From Solenopsis invicta (lineage: Eukaryota > Arthropoda > Insecta > Hymenoptera > Formicidae): a DNA stretch of 64,000 nucleotides. The stretch lies in assembly GCF_016802725.1 (NCBI RefSeq), contig NC_052666.1, positions 13,394,375 to 13,458,374 of the forward strand, written 5' to 3'. The first letter of the stretch is position 1, and the number at the start of each line of letters is the position of its first letter. The notes below the pieces were generated by a model that saw only the letters and a program-made list of their open reading frames with translations, was not told the DNA's origin and made no database searches. Shown piece after piece: positions 51,964-63,918 of this stretch. The translations under genes were made by a program, and so were the position numbers.

Positions 51964-52307
51964 AATTTAATTTTGCAAATATATCACTAAGATGATTCGC
52001 ATATCGTTATACTTTTACCGAAATACTATTTCTAAATTAATTGAACAGTTATCAATATTTTATAAAAGGTCAATACTTGTACATCTATTTATCTAAATGT
52101 ACCTACACAATTGATGATTACAATTTTTATGCACGATTTCGTTAGATAATTTAATGCATGTTGTCCTATCGGGGAATGTTACGCGTCTCATCGCCAATTC
52201 GACAACTCCAGATCTGAAGTCACATATGGCTGTTACTGTTGCTATAACATGATTTCGAATCTCGAGATTCTTCAGTCGAATTCAGGCGATTACAATATTC
52301 AGTACTT

Positions 52308-53553
52308 TGTAACGATTCGACTTTTCTCGCGGTCACGGATTAGCTCGCCGGTGCCAGGGTCGAGAAAAGAAGGAACTCCGATTTGAAAGAAAATTAACAA
52401 AATATTTATTTAAATCAATTTCTCCTCACACTCCGTGATACAAAATAATAAAATTTATTAGGAAGAGAGGAAGTTAACACCTTCGGAACTCGTGTTCCCC
52501 GGAACGTTTGATCACACACGGAAAGAACCTAAAACTAATTGTAACGTACTCGCATAGAGAACACATAGAAAACTTAAACTAAATTAAGCGCTCGCGGCGT
52601 AGATTGAGACGCGGATCTTACAAACTAACGCTCGGAAAATATTACAAGTAACGCGACTTAATGCTAACGCAACTTAATAGCTATCGCTCGCCTGAGGAAG
52701 GGGTCACGATACGCTCGCTTTGTTAGGAGGGCGCTTATTCGGACGGAACGCTCGGGACGGAGGATATCCAAGGAAAAATCCGGCGAGGAAGTTGTAACTC
52801 CGGGTAATCGCGTCGTCGCCGACCGAGTGAAAATATTCTAAATCTGCTCTGAAAAGAAAACAAAATTAAGAATCGAAATTAAAGGACAGGTAACAGGCAA
52901 AGAAACGGGTAACCGAGTACGCCCGGTATCAGGAAGCCGAGAGCACCCGGCGTAGAAGTGCGGTACGGAATAACCGAGTACGCCCGGTATCAGGAGACCG
53001 TAAACGGCCTGTGTCAGGAAGCCGAGAACGCCCGGCACAGGAGTGCGGGTAACCGAGAACGCCCGGTGTCAGGAAGGCCGTAGCCGGCCTATGTCAGGAA
53101 GCCGAGAACGCCCGGTGTCAGGGGTTTTCAGGAAACCGAGTACACCCGGTATAAGGAAGCCGAGAACACCCAGCCAAGGAGCTCCGAGTATTCCCGGAGT
53201 GTCGGTACCGGTGATTTGGAACCGACTGGTTCTTCCTTCCTGGTGTGGCTCCGTATTTATACCCTCCAGCCGCCCACGCAGTCGGAACCACGTGTTTACC
53301 CCACTTTTCGGCGTGTACCTACGCGCACGTGCCCGCGCGATGCTACGTGTGACGTCACGCGACCGGGCGCAAGAGCGAGCGAGATGGAAGACGGAACCGA
53401 CGTCACGTGGCCGCGCGTGCGAGTGAGCGAGACGGAGAGTACTGACGTCACGTGATCGGGTGTGCGCGTAAAAGAGACGGAACGATACGTTATAATCCGG
53501 CGTGCGAGCGAGAAAGAGATATAATTTACCTGTGTAACGATGCTATCGTTACA
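52308..53553 (-). repeat. 3' LTR of the Gypsy element (family G, 1246 bp)
   Basis: It begins TGTAACGATTCGACTTTTC and ends GATGCTATCGTTACA. GGGTATAAATACGG on minus near 53265 is the TATA box. A hairpin series (CCGAGAACGCCCGG-type on plus, about 52910-53205) follows in the transcript leader. The family also has a plus-strand solo copy at 34061-35405. Confidence 0.95.
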
Positions 53554-53567
53554 TCATCCCCCTCCTC
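53554..53567 (-). other. Polypurine tract
   Basis: Minus strand GAGGAGGGGGATGA abuts the 3' LTR start (TGTAAC), the expected primer site for plus-strand synthesis. Confidence 0.85.
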
Positions 53568-53587
53568 AGGCTGGTGGCGCGGAGATT

Positions 53588-56500
53588 TTAACTTGATTTT
53601 CGGCACATCGTCAATTGGCCTCGGTGATTGAATCTCATAATCCATCGGTCGCCCATGAGTCGCAATTTATATTTGCGACTTTTATGTACGGCGTAATATG
53701 GTATGTCCACTACGCGGCCGTTTGGTAAAGTGATTTTTACCGGTGGTGGCGGGGGTGGTATCACATTAATTTCCCGAATGTCCCAAGGCTCCGGCGTTTG
53801 TTCGCAAATATTCAATGGTTCTGGCGCTCGCCACGGTATTTGCGCCTCCATTGTCTTCGGATTTTTATTGTCACCACTAGTTTCTTCAATGGCGGCGACG
53901 ATGGGATCTGCTTGCGGTGGTGATTTAGCGGTATCGCTAGCCGTACGTATGTCCGTCTTCCGGAGATTTAAGCATTTTTTTGAGCTTACATTTAGTTGAG
54001 AACGTCGGTGTTTTTTCGGTAGTTTCGGTAGGTCTGTGAGAAAGATCGTTTTCTTTACCGCATTCTCCCGGTCGCCTCTTTGAATTATTGTTCCGACGCG
54101 AGGTACATTTTGCGATGGTACGGAGATCGACAATTTAGTAGCTGGTTCTTCGTCCGAGAGATCGGAAATGTTGCCGAACAGTCGTTGGAAAATTTCCTCC
54201 TTGGTTTCGGCCATGGTGATTTTACAAAGACGTGTTGTCTCTTCGAGCTTTCGCAAGCGACTGTGCTTGTGTGTGCGGTACTTGACCTTATTAGGCTGGT
54301 GCGCTTTTGCAATGGTTTTCGGGTAATTTTCGAATTGCGCCCGTATAGATGTGGCAACGTGGGGGCGTGAATTTTTCTGGAAATGTGATACAGGGGCGTC
54401 GCAAGTCGGGGGCACGGTTTTACTTATAAAATTACAAATTGAAATTTTGCCTTCTTCCGGAGCGGTTTTTAAGTCTTGGATATGCACATGTCGGTGCCAG
54501 CGTCCTCGCGTGTCTCGCAAATCCACAATTACCGGGGAAATAATGCGTCTTACTTCTAACGGTCCAATGTATCGCGGGGCAAGTTTTGCATTGAATCCGG
54601 CGGCTTTATTTGATAGCGGGTACTCGCGTTTCCAAACTTTGTCGCCGATTTGCGGTCTCCAATTTCTTCGGCGGAGATTGTAGTGCGTTTCTTGCTTTTG
54701 AAAAGCTCGGGCTTGATTGATGCGGACTACCTCGAATGCTTCTTCTAAACGACGGCGCGTAATATGCGGTGTCGTGTTTTCGGCATATCGGCGATCCTGC
54801 GGATGCGGAAAAGCCAATTCGCGGCCGTGATTTAAATAGGCCGGGGTATAACCCGTGGTTTCGTGCCTTGCAGTATTATATGCGAATTGTAAGGGTAGTA
54901 AATATTCATCCCAACGTCTATGATTTTTCCCCACGAATTGTGAAATCATAGTTTTAATGGTTTTATTTGTTCGTTCGACAGGATTACAGTGAGGCGCTCT
55001 TACCGGTGTGGTGCGATGCTCGATTTGAAAGGCGCGCAAGAGTTCAGCCAGCTGTACTGATTTTAATTGCGTTCCGTTGTCGGAAATAATTTGATCGGGA
55101 CATCCGTGACGGTGTATAATTTTTTCGGCGATTGCTCGGGTGACGACCGGGGCCGTGGCGCGACGGAGTGGTTTTAACTCTATCCATTTACTAAAACGGT
55201 CTTGCATGACCAGAAGCCATATATGTCCGTTCACTGACCTCGGCAAAGGACCGACTAAATCCAAAGTCACTTGTTTCCACGGCGCGGTCACTGGAGTCGT
55301 GTGTAAATTTCCAGCTGGTTTCATTGATGGTATCTTGTGCGCTAAGCAAGTCGGGCATTGTCGTACGTATTTCGTGATGTCCTGGAACATACCTGGCCAA
55401 TAATATAATCTGGCCATCCGAGCAATAGTCTTTGCTACTCCGAGATGACCGGCTGTAGGCTCATCGTGGTGTCGCTGAAGTATGGTCATGCGTTCTTCCT
55501 TAGGAACACATTGTTTCCATTGCTCGGCAGGATCGCTTTCACGAAAGTCTAATTCGTGCAGGATGTGCCGATAAAGTCGTCCTTGTTGCACACGGAAGTC
55601 CGGGTAATCCGTTGGTTTATTTTTAACTCCTGTTAATACCCGGCGGTACCAGCTGCATTTCGGAGTTGTTTGCGTACTGCAAACTTCTGGTTGCCTGGAA
55701 AGAGCGTCGGCTACTCGATTAAGGCTGCCTTTGCGATATTGAATGTCAAAATCGTATTGCTGTAACTCAAAGAGCCAGCGTCCTAAGCGTCCGGTCGGTT
55801 CCTCCAGTTTCTGTAGCCATCGTAATGATTGATGGTCAGTTATTACGGTAAAGGCGTAGCCTTCTAAATAGCCTCGCATTTTTTTTATGCCCCAGACGAC
55901 TGCTAGGCACTCCAATTCCGTGGCGCTATAATTTTTCTCTGCGCCATTTAAAGTGCGACTGGCTTAAGCTATTACTCGTTCGCCGCTTTCTTGATGTTGA
56001 GTCAAGACAGCTCCGAGGCCGTACGAACTGGCGTCGGTCTGAAAGATAAAGCGCTTGCTAAAATCCGGACAGGCTAGGACTGGTGCGCTTACTAATGCCT
56101 CCTTTAGTTGCTGGAAAGCTTTTTCTTGTTCCTCGGTCCAGGTCCATTTGACATTCTTTCCAGTTAACTTAGTTATCGGTGTTGCGATACTTGAAAAATT
56201 CGGTACGAATCGGCGATACCAAGAAGCCATCCCCAGGAATTGTCGTACCTTGCGTATCGTGGTCGGAGCGGGCCAGTTCGCCACGGCGCTTACTTTCTCA
56301 GGGTCTGTCCGGATGCCCTGGCGATTTATTATGTGGCCCAAATACTTTAATTGCTCCATGCAGAAATGGCATTTCGCGGGATTAACTCGTAGCTTAGCCT
56401 CTCGTAGTCGTCGAAATACTTCACGAAGATGTTGAAGATGTTCTTCGAAGGTCTGACTAACGATGATGATGTCGTCTAGGTACACCAGCACATTAGGTTC

Positions 56501-57589
56501 AAGTTCTGGACCTAGCACTTCATCTAAGAGACGTTGAAAGGTGGCTGGCGCCGAATGGAGGCCAAAAGGCATCACGCGGAACTGCATTAATCCTCTTCCA
56601 GGCACCGTAAAAGCCGTAACAGGTCGACTTTCTGGATGTAGCGGAACTTGCCAGTATCCGCTTACAAGGTCGAGCGTAGACAGGTATCGGGCACCTCGTA
56701 ATTTGTTAAGAGTAGCGGTTACGTGAGGAAGCGGATAGGCGTCCTTTTCTGTAACCTCGTTTACCTTTCTAAAATCGATGCAGAAGCGATGAGTTCCGTC
56801 TTTCTTCTTTACAACCACAATGGGTGAACTCCAGGCACTGCGGGACGGTTCGATGATGCCATCAATAATCATTTTTTCGACTTCTTGGTCGATTACGGCT
56901 TGCATTGCCGGGTTTCGCGGTCTATATCTTTGCTTAATCGGCTGATTAGTTTTCAAACGGATGCGATGCTGTGTTCGATCGGTCGGACCCTGAACTTTCT
57001 CGAATTTTCGCAACTCATATTTTAGAAATTCTTTTAATCTCTGCTCTTCTTCTGGAGTTTGAGTGCTCAGTCCTTCTGCCGTTACTTTCGTTGTAGATGC
57101 CACGTCTCTTAAGTAGGCTTTAGGCGGTGGCCTTAGCATTGATCCAAGCTTAGCCCATAAATCCACGCCAATCAGCATCGCACTCTTAAGAGAGGGCATT
57201 ATAAGAAAATTGTGTACGTGTTGCCTGCCCCCGATTTGAACTGGTAGATCCACGGTTCCGGGGATTTCAATGGCCGTATCGTCTGCCATTCGTACGATGC
57301 TGGCCTGGTGTTCTGTATTGAAGCCAAGCGATTGTGCGTATTGGGCGGTCTTATTATTAATAAAAGATAGTTCGGAGCCGGAGTCGATTAAAGCGCTTAT
57401 CACTTTATTTTGAATCTGTACAGGTATGTGTGGCCGCGGCTGGTAACTCACTGGGATTTTTGCGAGGACCGGTCGGTGGCGGCGTCTCCTCCGGTCCGGT
57501 CGGCGTTTCCCGTCGGGGGGTGACAATCTTTCGTGAATATTCCGTCTTTGCCACATCTGGAGCAAAATTTCTTCGGAGGTCGCTTGCAA
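53588..57589 (-). pseudogene. Gypsy Pol with C-terminal extension, one in-frame stop
   Basis: Pol is in the -1 frame relative to gag, overlapping 57589-57448. The domains in order are protease (ALIDSGSELSFI), reverse transcriptase (FCIDFRKVNE, VYLDDIIIVS), RNase H (FIFQTDASSYGLG, then TAA at 55964-55966, then VITDHQSLRWL), integrase zinc finger (GHLGVAKTIARM to CPTCLAHK) and DDE core (LDLVGPL, ISDNGTQL, NPVERTNKT). After the integrase tail (KLAPRYIGPLEVRRI) the frame runs on for about 250 residues with a Pro-rich segment (VIPPPPPPVKITLPNGRVVD) and a basic end. That extension is not a standard Pol domain. One TAA is the only break. Confidence 0.92.
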
Positions 57590-58437
57590 TCAAAGCGTGT
57601 GTGGCCTCGCTGTTTACAACGCCAACAGCATTCTTCTCTACTGTACGCTGTCGCAACGGTACTTCCGGAGGTAGTTTTCTTTTCTGTGCGTAATTCTCGC
57701 CGTTGCTTTTCAATAGCTTCGAATTCGGCCGCTCTATCACTGAGATCGCTAAGACTAGTGAGATCGTCCAAGCGAATGTATAACTTATATTCCGGATTCA
57801 TATTTTCGTATAGCCGGTCAAGTTGTTCTTCCGGAGAAAACTTTCCTGCTCGACGCATATTTGTGAGCATGGCCGTGGCGTATTTGTGGAAAGGCTCATC
57901 TGCTCGTTGTAATCGACCTTGAATTTCTCGCACTAGTTGCGTGCGATACCGGCGGGGTAAGAATTGTCTTTTAAAATCGTCGCAGAAATCGTCCCAGGTA
58001 GTCTAGGAACTTCTACAGTTCCGATACCACAGCAAAGAATCACCTGTCAGCATTTTAAGTCGTCCCATCAACATTTGATCGCCCGTGTATCCATAGCCTT
58101 GTCGCAATTCATCTAATCGCTCCAAAAAAGAGATAGCGTCTTTGCCATCGAAATGGCAGCCCCATTTCCGCATCTGATTCATCACCTTTGCCGAATCCAA
58201 ACGGTCGTTGTTTTCATCGGCCGGTGGATTGATAACAAGTTGAGGAGGACCTTCCCCTGGTTGATCGTCGTTGTCCATATTTAGAGTTTCTAACTGCTCT
58301 GGATTTCTCAGGAAATATTTCAGGAGCCGCTGTCGGAGTGCTATGTACGTGCCGGTACTCTCTAAGCCGAGTCGGTCTAACTGTTCGATTAACTGGGTTT
58401 TATTATAATAATATATATCACTTCGTGTAGGAGACAT
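57448..58437 (-). pseudogene. Gypsy Gag, one in-frame stop
   Basis: It starts MSPTRSDIYYYNKTQLIEQL; the first 40 residues resemble a SAP-like helix pair. The middle is a retrotransposon gag region (WGCHFDGKDAISFLERLDEL), interrupted by TAG at 58003-58005, then WDDFCDDFKRQFLP. Near the end is a CX2CX4HX4C knuckle (CWRCKQRGHTRFDC) and a second CX2C...C unit lacking the histidine (CSRCGKDGIFTKDC). It would form the capsid-like particle. The stop makes this copy defective unless read through. Confidence 0.9.
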
Positions 58438-58466
58438 TTATAACAAATCGGAGCTCGACGGATCAG

Positions 58467-58484
58467 GTCCCTGTTCGGGCGCCA
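58467..58484 (-). other. Primer-binding site, tRNA-Lys type
   Basis: Minus strand TGGCGCCCGAACAGGGAC lies directly next to the 5' LTR. This 18-mer is the known complement of the 3' end of a lysine tRNA. Confidence 0.9.
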
Positions 58485-58641
58485 TGTAACGATTCGACTT
58501 TTCTCGCGGTCACGGATTAGCTCGCCGGTGCCAGGGTCGAGAAAAGAAGGAACTCCGATTTGAAAGAAAATTAACAAAATATTTATTTAAATCAATTTCT
58601 CCTCACACTCCGTGATACAAAATAATAAAATTTATTATTTT

Positions 58642-61195
58642 GGTTTTACAATCTTATTGGCGCTCTGCGCCGGTTTCTCGCTGTCTGGCGGCAGAGTTGC
58701 CATTGAGGCGCCGATTTGCAGCCACACCGACAGCCAGAGGGAACAGACCCACTTGCACCGGCTGGCACTATATCGGCGTACGTCGAGCAGCCAAGGCGAC
58801 GAGTGGGGAGCTCTACTGTCTCTTTCTTTCTCAAGCGGTCTATCTCCTTCTCAACCTATCCTCTTCTGTCTCGAGCGTTCTCTTTCTTTCTTGTTACAGG
58901 CGCAGCTTTGCCTTCAACCATCAGCGATTTGAGATTTTCGTATCGCGGAGCGAGTCACGACGCGCGCGCGCGCGCTATGTATTAATATATAGGTATACAC
59001 GTTTTCTACTTATCATATATAAAAAATACATGACGATATATCGATTTTTTTATCTTAATGGTATATTTACAAAATTAGAAAAAAATTGAAAAATATATAG
59101 CTATACTATGCATAAAACATTTATAAATATAATTAATCCATATACATGTTAACAAAAATCTTAATTATTTCTAAATTACAATGTAGAAATATTGCAATAT
59201 GAAATATATAACACATATATATTACACATATTTAGCATGGTGGTATGTTAAATAAAGAACCAAACAGTATCGAAGAAATTATAAAATTTTGAATAATTGC
59301 ACTAAGATGATAATAAATTATTACAATTGAAGTAGTTTTGTCAAAATAACATCTCAGGAATATTTGTCACAACTAAAATAAGTCTGAAAGCGTGATATGA
59401 ATGTTTCACAATTATTTGAAAAATCGTTTGATTCTTTATTTAAAATATTACCATGCTGAATGTGTAATATTTCATACAGCAATATTTCTACATCATAATT
59501 TAGAAATAATTGTGCATTTTGGTAAACCTTTATTTGAATTAATTCTTTTACAAATGTTTTACGTTTAGCACAGCTATAAGTATCTTTCCTAATTATTTCT
59601 TTCAAAATTTAATTTTGCAAATATATCACTAAGATGATTCGCATATCGTTATACTTTTACCGAAATACTATTTCTAAATTAATTGAACAGTTATCAATAT
59701 TTTATAAAAGGTCAATACTTGTACATCTATTTATCTAAATGTACCTACACAATTGATGATTACAATTTTTATGCACGATTTCGTTAGATAATTTAATGCA
59801 TGTTGTCCTATCGGGGAATGTTACGCGTCTCATCGCCAATTCGACAACTCCAGATCTGAAGTCACATATGGCTGTTACTGTTGCTATAACATGATTTCGA
59901 ATCTCGAGATTCTTCAGTCGAATTCAGGCGATTACAATATTCAGTACTTTGTAACGATTCGACTTTTCTCGCGGTCACGGATTAGCTCGCCGGTGCCAGG
60001 GTCGAGAAAAGAAGGAACTCCGATTTGAAAGAAAATTAACAAAATATTTATTTAAATCAATTTCTCCTCACACTCCGTGATACAAAATAATAAAATTTAT
60101 TAGGAAGAGAGGAAGTTAACACCTTCGGAACTCGTGTTCCCCGGAACGTTTGATAACACACGGAAAGAACCTAAAACTAATTGTAACGTACTCGCATAGA
60201 GAACACATAGAAAACTTAAACTAAATTAAGCGCTCGCGGCGTAGATTGAGACGCGGATCTTACAAACTAACGCTCGGAAAATATTACAAGTAACGCGACT
60301 TAATGCTAACGCAACTTAATAGCTATCGCTCGCCTGAGGAAGGGGTCACGATACGCTCGCTTTGTTAGGAGGGCGCTTATTCGGACGGAACGCTCGGGAC
60401 GGAGGATATCCAATGAAAAATCCGGCGAGGAAGTTGTAACTCCGGGTAATCGAGTCGTCGCCGACCGAGTGAAAATATTCTAAATCTGCTCTGAAAAGAA
60501 AACAAAATTAAGAATCGAAATTAAAGGACAGGTAACAGGCAAAGAAACGGGTAACCGAGTACGCCCGGTATCAGGAAGCCGAGAGCACCCGGCGTAGAAG
60601 TGCGGTACGGAATAACCGAGTACGCCCGGTATCAGGAGACCGTAAACGGCCTGTGTCAGGAAGCCGAGAACGCCCGGCACAGGAGTGCGGGTAACCGAGA
60701 ACGCCCGGTGTCAGGAAGGCCGTAGCCGGCCTATGTCAGGAAGCCGAGAACGCCCGGTGTCAGGGGTTTTCAGGAAACCGAGTACACCCGGTATAAGGAA
60801 GCCGAGAACACCCAGCCAAGGAGCTCCGAGTATTCCCGGAGTGTCGGTACCGGTGATTTGGAACCGACTGGTTCTTCCTTCCTGGTGTGGCTCCGTATTT
60901 ATACCCTCCAGCCGCCCACGCAGTCGGAACCACGTGTTTACCCCACTTTTCGGCGTGTACCTACGCGCACGTGCCCGCGCGATGCTACGTGTGACTTCAC
61001 GCGACCGGGCGCAAGAGCGAGCGAGATGGAAGACGGAACCGACGTCACGTGGCCGCGCGTGCGAGTGAGCGAGACGGAGAGTACTGACGTCACGTGATCG
61101 GGTGTGCGCGTAAAAGAGACGGAACGATACGTTATAATCCGGCGTGCGAGCGAGAAAGAGATATAATTTACCTGTGTAACGATGCTATCGTTACA
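58642..61195. repeat. 2.55-kb segment, second copy of the duplication
   Basis: It matches 50999-53553 at an offset of 7642-7643. The junction at 58637-58642 joins a point inside the 5' LTR to the start of the segment, with TTTT between that belongs to neither side. It includes repeat X, the 83-codon frame (59605-59354), and a full LTR. Confidence 0.95.
59950..61195 (-). mobile_element. Solo Gypsy LTR (family G), target duplication ACTT
   Basis: A 1246-bp LTR is flanked by ACTT at 59946-59949 and 61196-61199. The sequence on both sides is continuous in the hAT-like element (compare 16668-16745), so this copy keeps the original insertion site. It is nearly identical to 52308-53553. Confidence 0.95.
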
Positions 61196-61459
61196 ACTTT
61201 AATACAGCAAATAAAATGTGTTAGTATTTCAGTCAACTCTTGGCCACTATGCGCGTTTTTTATTTAAAATGTATCACGTTACAAAAAATTATGCTCATTT
61301 TTTATATGAAATAAATACAACTATTACCGAAATTATTATTTTTTTTTTTGATAACCTGTTTTCTTACATTTACTGTATTTTACATAAATATTTATTTACA
61401 CAAACGTACATAGTGTTGCTCAACGGAAACCGCGAGAAGGTGGTGATCTCTTCCGTCAG

Positions 61460-61669
61460 GAGGAAAATGTAAAAAATTCTAATCTATACTTGAAAGTAAT
61501 AAAAATTATAAGCAATATTTAATCAGCTACATTGTTTTACAATATTAACTAGTTGCATAAAAAATGGAATTAGTAAACGTTGCAAAATAATGTACCTGAT
61601 GTAATATCACTTTTAAAATAAATTTTTTACATTTCCCTCAGTGTGTGTGTGTGTGTGTGTGTGCGTGTG

Positions 61670-61737
<68 letters not shown>

Positions 61738-61739
61738 TG

Positions 61740-61815
<76 letters not shown>

Positions 61816-61860
61816 TGTGTGTGTGTGTATGTGCGCGCGTGCGTGCGTGCGTGCGTGCGC
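61460..61860. repeat. Palindromic MITE-like repeat (copy 2) and (GTGC)n microsatellite
   Basis: AGGAAAATGTAAAAAATTC near 61462 and AAATTTTTTACATTTCCCT near 61622 are the arms. A GTGTGT and GTGC tract follows from about 61643 to 61860, much longer than in copy 1. The Cys/Val/Arg frames over it are artefacts. Confidence 0.85.
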
Positions 61861-61994
61861 CGTGCGCTTAACTCTATATTGTTTTTACACGCTCGTTTTT
61901 TTCGAGCGATGTCCTTATAAAAAGGTACATACATATACGTGTATAGGGTAAAAATAAAAGGACAATCATTTATATTTATTTTTGTACGAGTAAT

Positions 61995-63502
61995 TTATTT
62001 ATTAAAATATTTATTAATGATTATGGTTCCTGCCCCCCTACCTCCAAAACCGCTGCCTCTTCGGCCTCCTCCCCTTCCTCTCTCGTCTCTACTTCTATAA
62101 TACCCGCGTTGCCGGTACCAGCGGGCACGAGAGCGTCCTGCACCAGGACCGTTTCGACGAACTGAAAAATAAATGTAACTCAATGTAAAAATAAAATTAT
62201 ATATATATATATATACATATTTACATATAAATATTGTAATAAGTATTACTATTATTTTGCTGCTGCTGTTGTGCATACAGCACCTGCTGCTGTGGTTGCT
62301 CTTGCTGCAGTGGTTGCTCCTGCTGCTGTTGTTGCTCCTGCTGCTGTTGTTGCTCCTGCTGCTGTTGTTGTTCCGGCTGGTGTTGGTGCAGCCGTTCTTG
62401 CAACAGCAGATTGACCGCTTGTTGAAGGCGGCCAATCTGCTGCTGCTGCGGTTGCTGCTGTTCTTGCCGCCACTCGTGCAACATTTGTTGCATAGCCTCC
62501 ATAGTTTGTTCTATTTGGTCCAGCCTTCGCTGGAACCCTTGACGGACGATCTGTTTATCTGAAAAATACAAACAATGTTAATAAATAAAAAAAAATATAT
62601 GAATATATATTATGTAGTAATTCTGAAGGCAAGGTTGACGCAAAATATCAATAATTTTGTTTGAAATATAAATAATTTACATAATTAACATAATACTACA
62701 AGTAAATAATGCAAGCTATGTGAATTATTATAAATTGCATAACACAATACAGAAAGTTATAGCGCAATAAAATTATTAATATATCCCAAAGAAAAATAAC
62801 TCATCAAGTCAATGTCAAATAGACATCGATTCAATCTAAAAATCATCGTTTTGACAGCAATTTCATTTTTCGCTAAAGAGCAATTTTAATAATGATAAAA
62901 TAAAAATATCTAATATCCCAGAGAATTAAAAAAAAATAAGTTTATGTCATCAAGTCTGAGTTCATTTTGAGATGCAAAAAAAACTCTTTTTTTTTAAAGT
63001 CAAAAACAGAATTTTGTGCTTCTGAAAATAAATTCGTGAATTGACATAAACCTGTATTTAAAAAAATTTTTTTATAATTTTTTGAGATGTTATATTTTTT
63101 ATTTTATCACTGTTACAATCACATCCCAGCGAGGAATGATAATGAAATCAACGTCAGAAAGATGATTTTTATATTAAATCAATATCCATGCAATATCAAT
63201 TTGATGAGTTACTTCTTTTTGGAATATATTAATAACTTTATTCCGTTCTAACTTTCTGTATTGATATTCAATTAACAATTTGCATAGCTTATCTAGTAGT
63301 AAAAGAATCGTTAGACATGTAAACAAGACATATACATAACCCCTTGTATCAAAAATTATTTCTTTTATTCGTTGAATTATGATACGTCTCTGAATTATTA
63401 GACGCACAATCCCGTTAAAGAATTACTTTAATCATTGAAATAACATGAATTGACTTTATCATTATGTTAGTATTAATAAAATATTTATAACTAACCTGCC
63501 AT
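61995..63502 (-). CDS. Three-exon gene for a coiled-coil/polyQ/RG-rich protein, copy 2
   Basis: Exon 1 is 63502-63496 (ATGGCAG, donor GTTAGT). Exon 2 is 62558-62250 (acceptor TTTTTCAG, donor GTAATA). Exon 3 is 62161-61995 (acceptor TTTTTCAG). The exons sum to 483 nt, 160 residues and a stop, with no break. The protein starts MADKQIVRQGFQRRL and continues LDQIEQTMEAMQQMLHEW (predicted coiled coil), then glutamine-rich blocks, then IRRNGPGAGRSRARWYRQRG and a Gly/Arg-rich tail with Phe and Tyr. Introns are both phase 1, as in copy 1. An RG box suggests RNA or nucleic-acid binding, and Q tract plus coiled coil suggest self-association. These are inferences; I know no named family. The 5' end faces the hAT transposase across 416 bp. 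Confidence 0.65.
62580..63480. other. Intron 1 of the polyQ/RG-rich gene (copy 2), no gene inside
   Basis: AT-rich, alignable in pieces with 18340-18655 and 19900-20470. It has several direct and inverted A/T motifs (AACATCATTT-type) but no open frame of substance. Confidence 0.5.
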
Positions 63503-63918
63503 ATCGCTGTTCGTCGCTGTCGCAGGAACATAAACAAATGACAGCGGAAACGCGGATCATCGATAAACGCGCGTCCACATGACTTTTTACCAAGTGATTA
63601 GTGAGACGCGGCCTAAATGTGGCATCACTGTTCTGAAATATGCTTCAATTGTTTTTCTATGCTCTATGTTCATTGTTATCTATTTGGTCGCAAAGTCTTG
63701 CTGCTGATCAGAGCTCTGTCTTCAGTTGGCAAATATTTACGACCAAAAAGGTAAAACGAATTTTTACACAACACATTCACAACACACACACTCACATATT
63801 CCGAAAGAGAATAGGATTCAACAAATAAATATTGTGGGAGTGACGAACCACGGGATCCTAATCTCTTTCTGTGACATTGGCAATATTTATATATATTTAT
63901 TATTTAATTTATACGGAA
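63503..63918. promoter_or_regulatory. Shared 5' region between accessory gene and hAT transposase, copy 2
   Basis: It aligns with 20489-20970, including ACGCGGATCATCGATAAACG, GAGACGCGGCCTAAATGTGG, CTGCTGATCAGAGCT and GTGGGAGTGACGAACCAC. The start codons diverge from it in both copies. A bidirectional promoter is inferred. Confidence 0.5.

Larger units (their letters stand above)
50999..53553. repeat. 2.55-kb segment, first copy of a near-identical duplication
   Basis: 50999-53553 matches 58642-61195 almost base for base. I counted fewer than ten differences, for example at 51021, 51268 and within the LTR. It comprises repeat X, an AT-rich stretch with an 83-codon frame on minus (51963-51712), part of the hAT-like element flank and the Gypsy LTR. 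Confidence 0.95.
52308..58637 (-). mobile_element. Gypsy-type LTR retrotransposon, nearly complete, minus orientation
   Basis: The 3' LTR is 52308-53553, preceded on minus by a purine tract (53567-53554). The internal region carries gag (58437-57448) and pol (57589-53588). The primer-binding site is 58484-58467. The 5' LTR is cut after 153 bp (58485-58637), where the duplicated flank begins. The coding region has only two in-frame stops, so this copy is young. The left flank ACTT (52304-52307) matches the target duplication of the solo LTR at 59950. Confidence 0.95.

Noticed and set aside
52838..53038. Small ORFs inside LTR G (also 60480-60680, 53043-53455, 60685-61097)
   Set aside because: They read through the hairpin array and promoter. 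Identity between copies reflects recent duplication, and the diverged copy at 34061-35405 does not keep the same proteins.
61638..61951. Overlapping Cys/Val/Arg- and His/Thr/Arg-rich ORFs
   Set aside because: Translation of a GTGC microsatellite in every frame. The same applies to 45397-45692 and 7346-7871.
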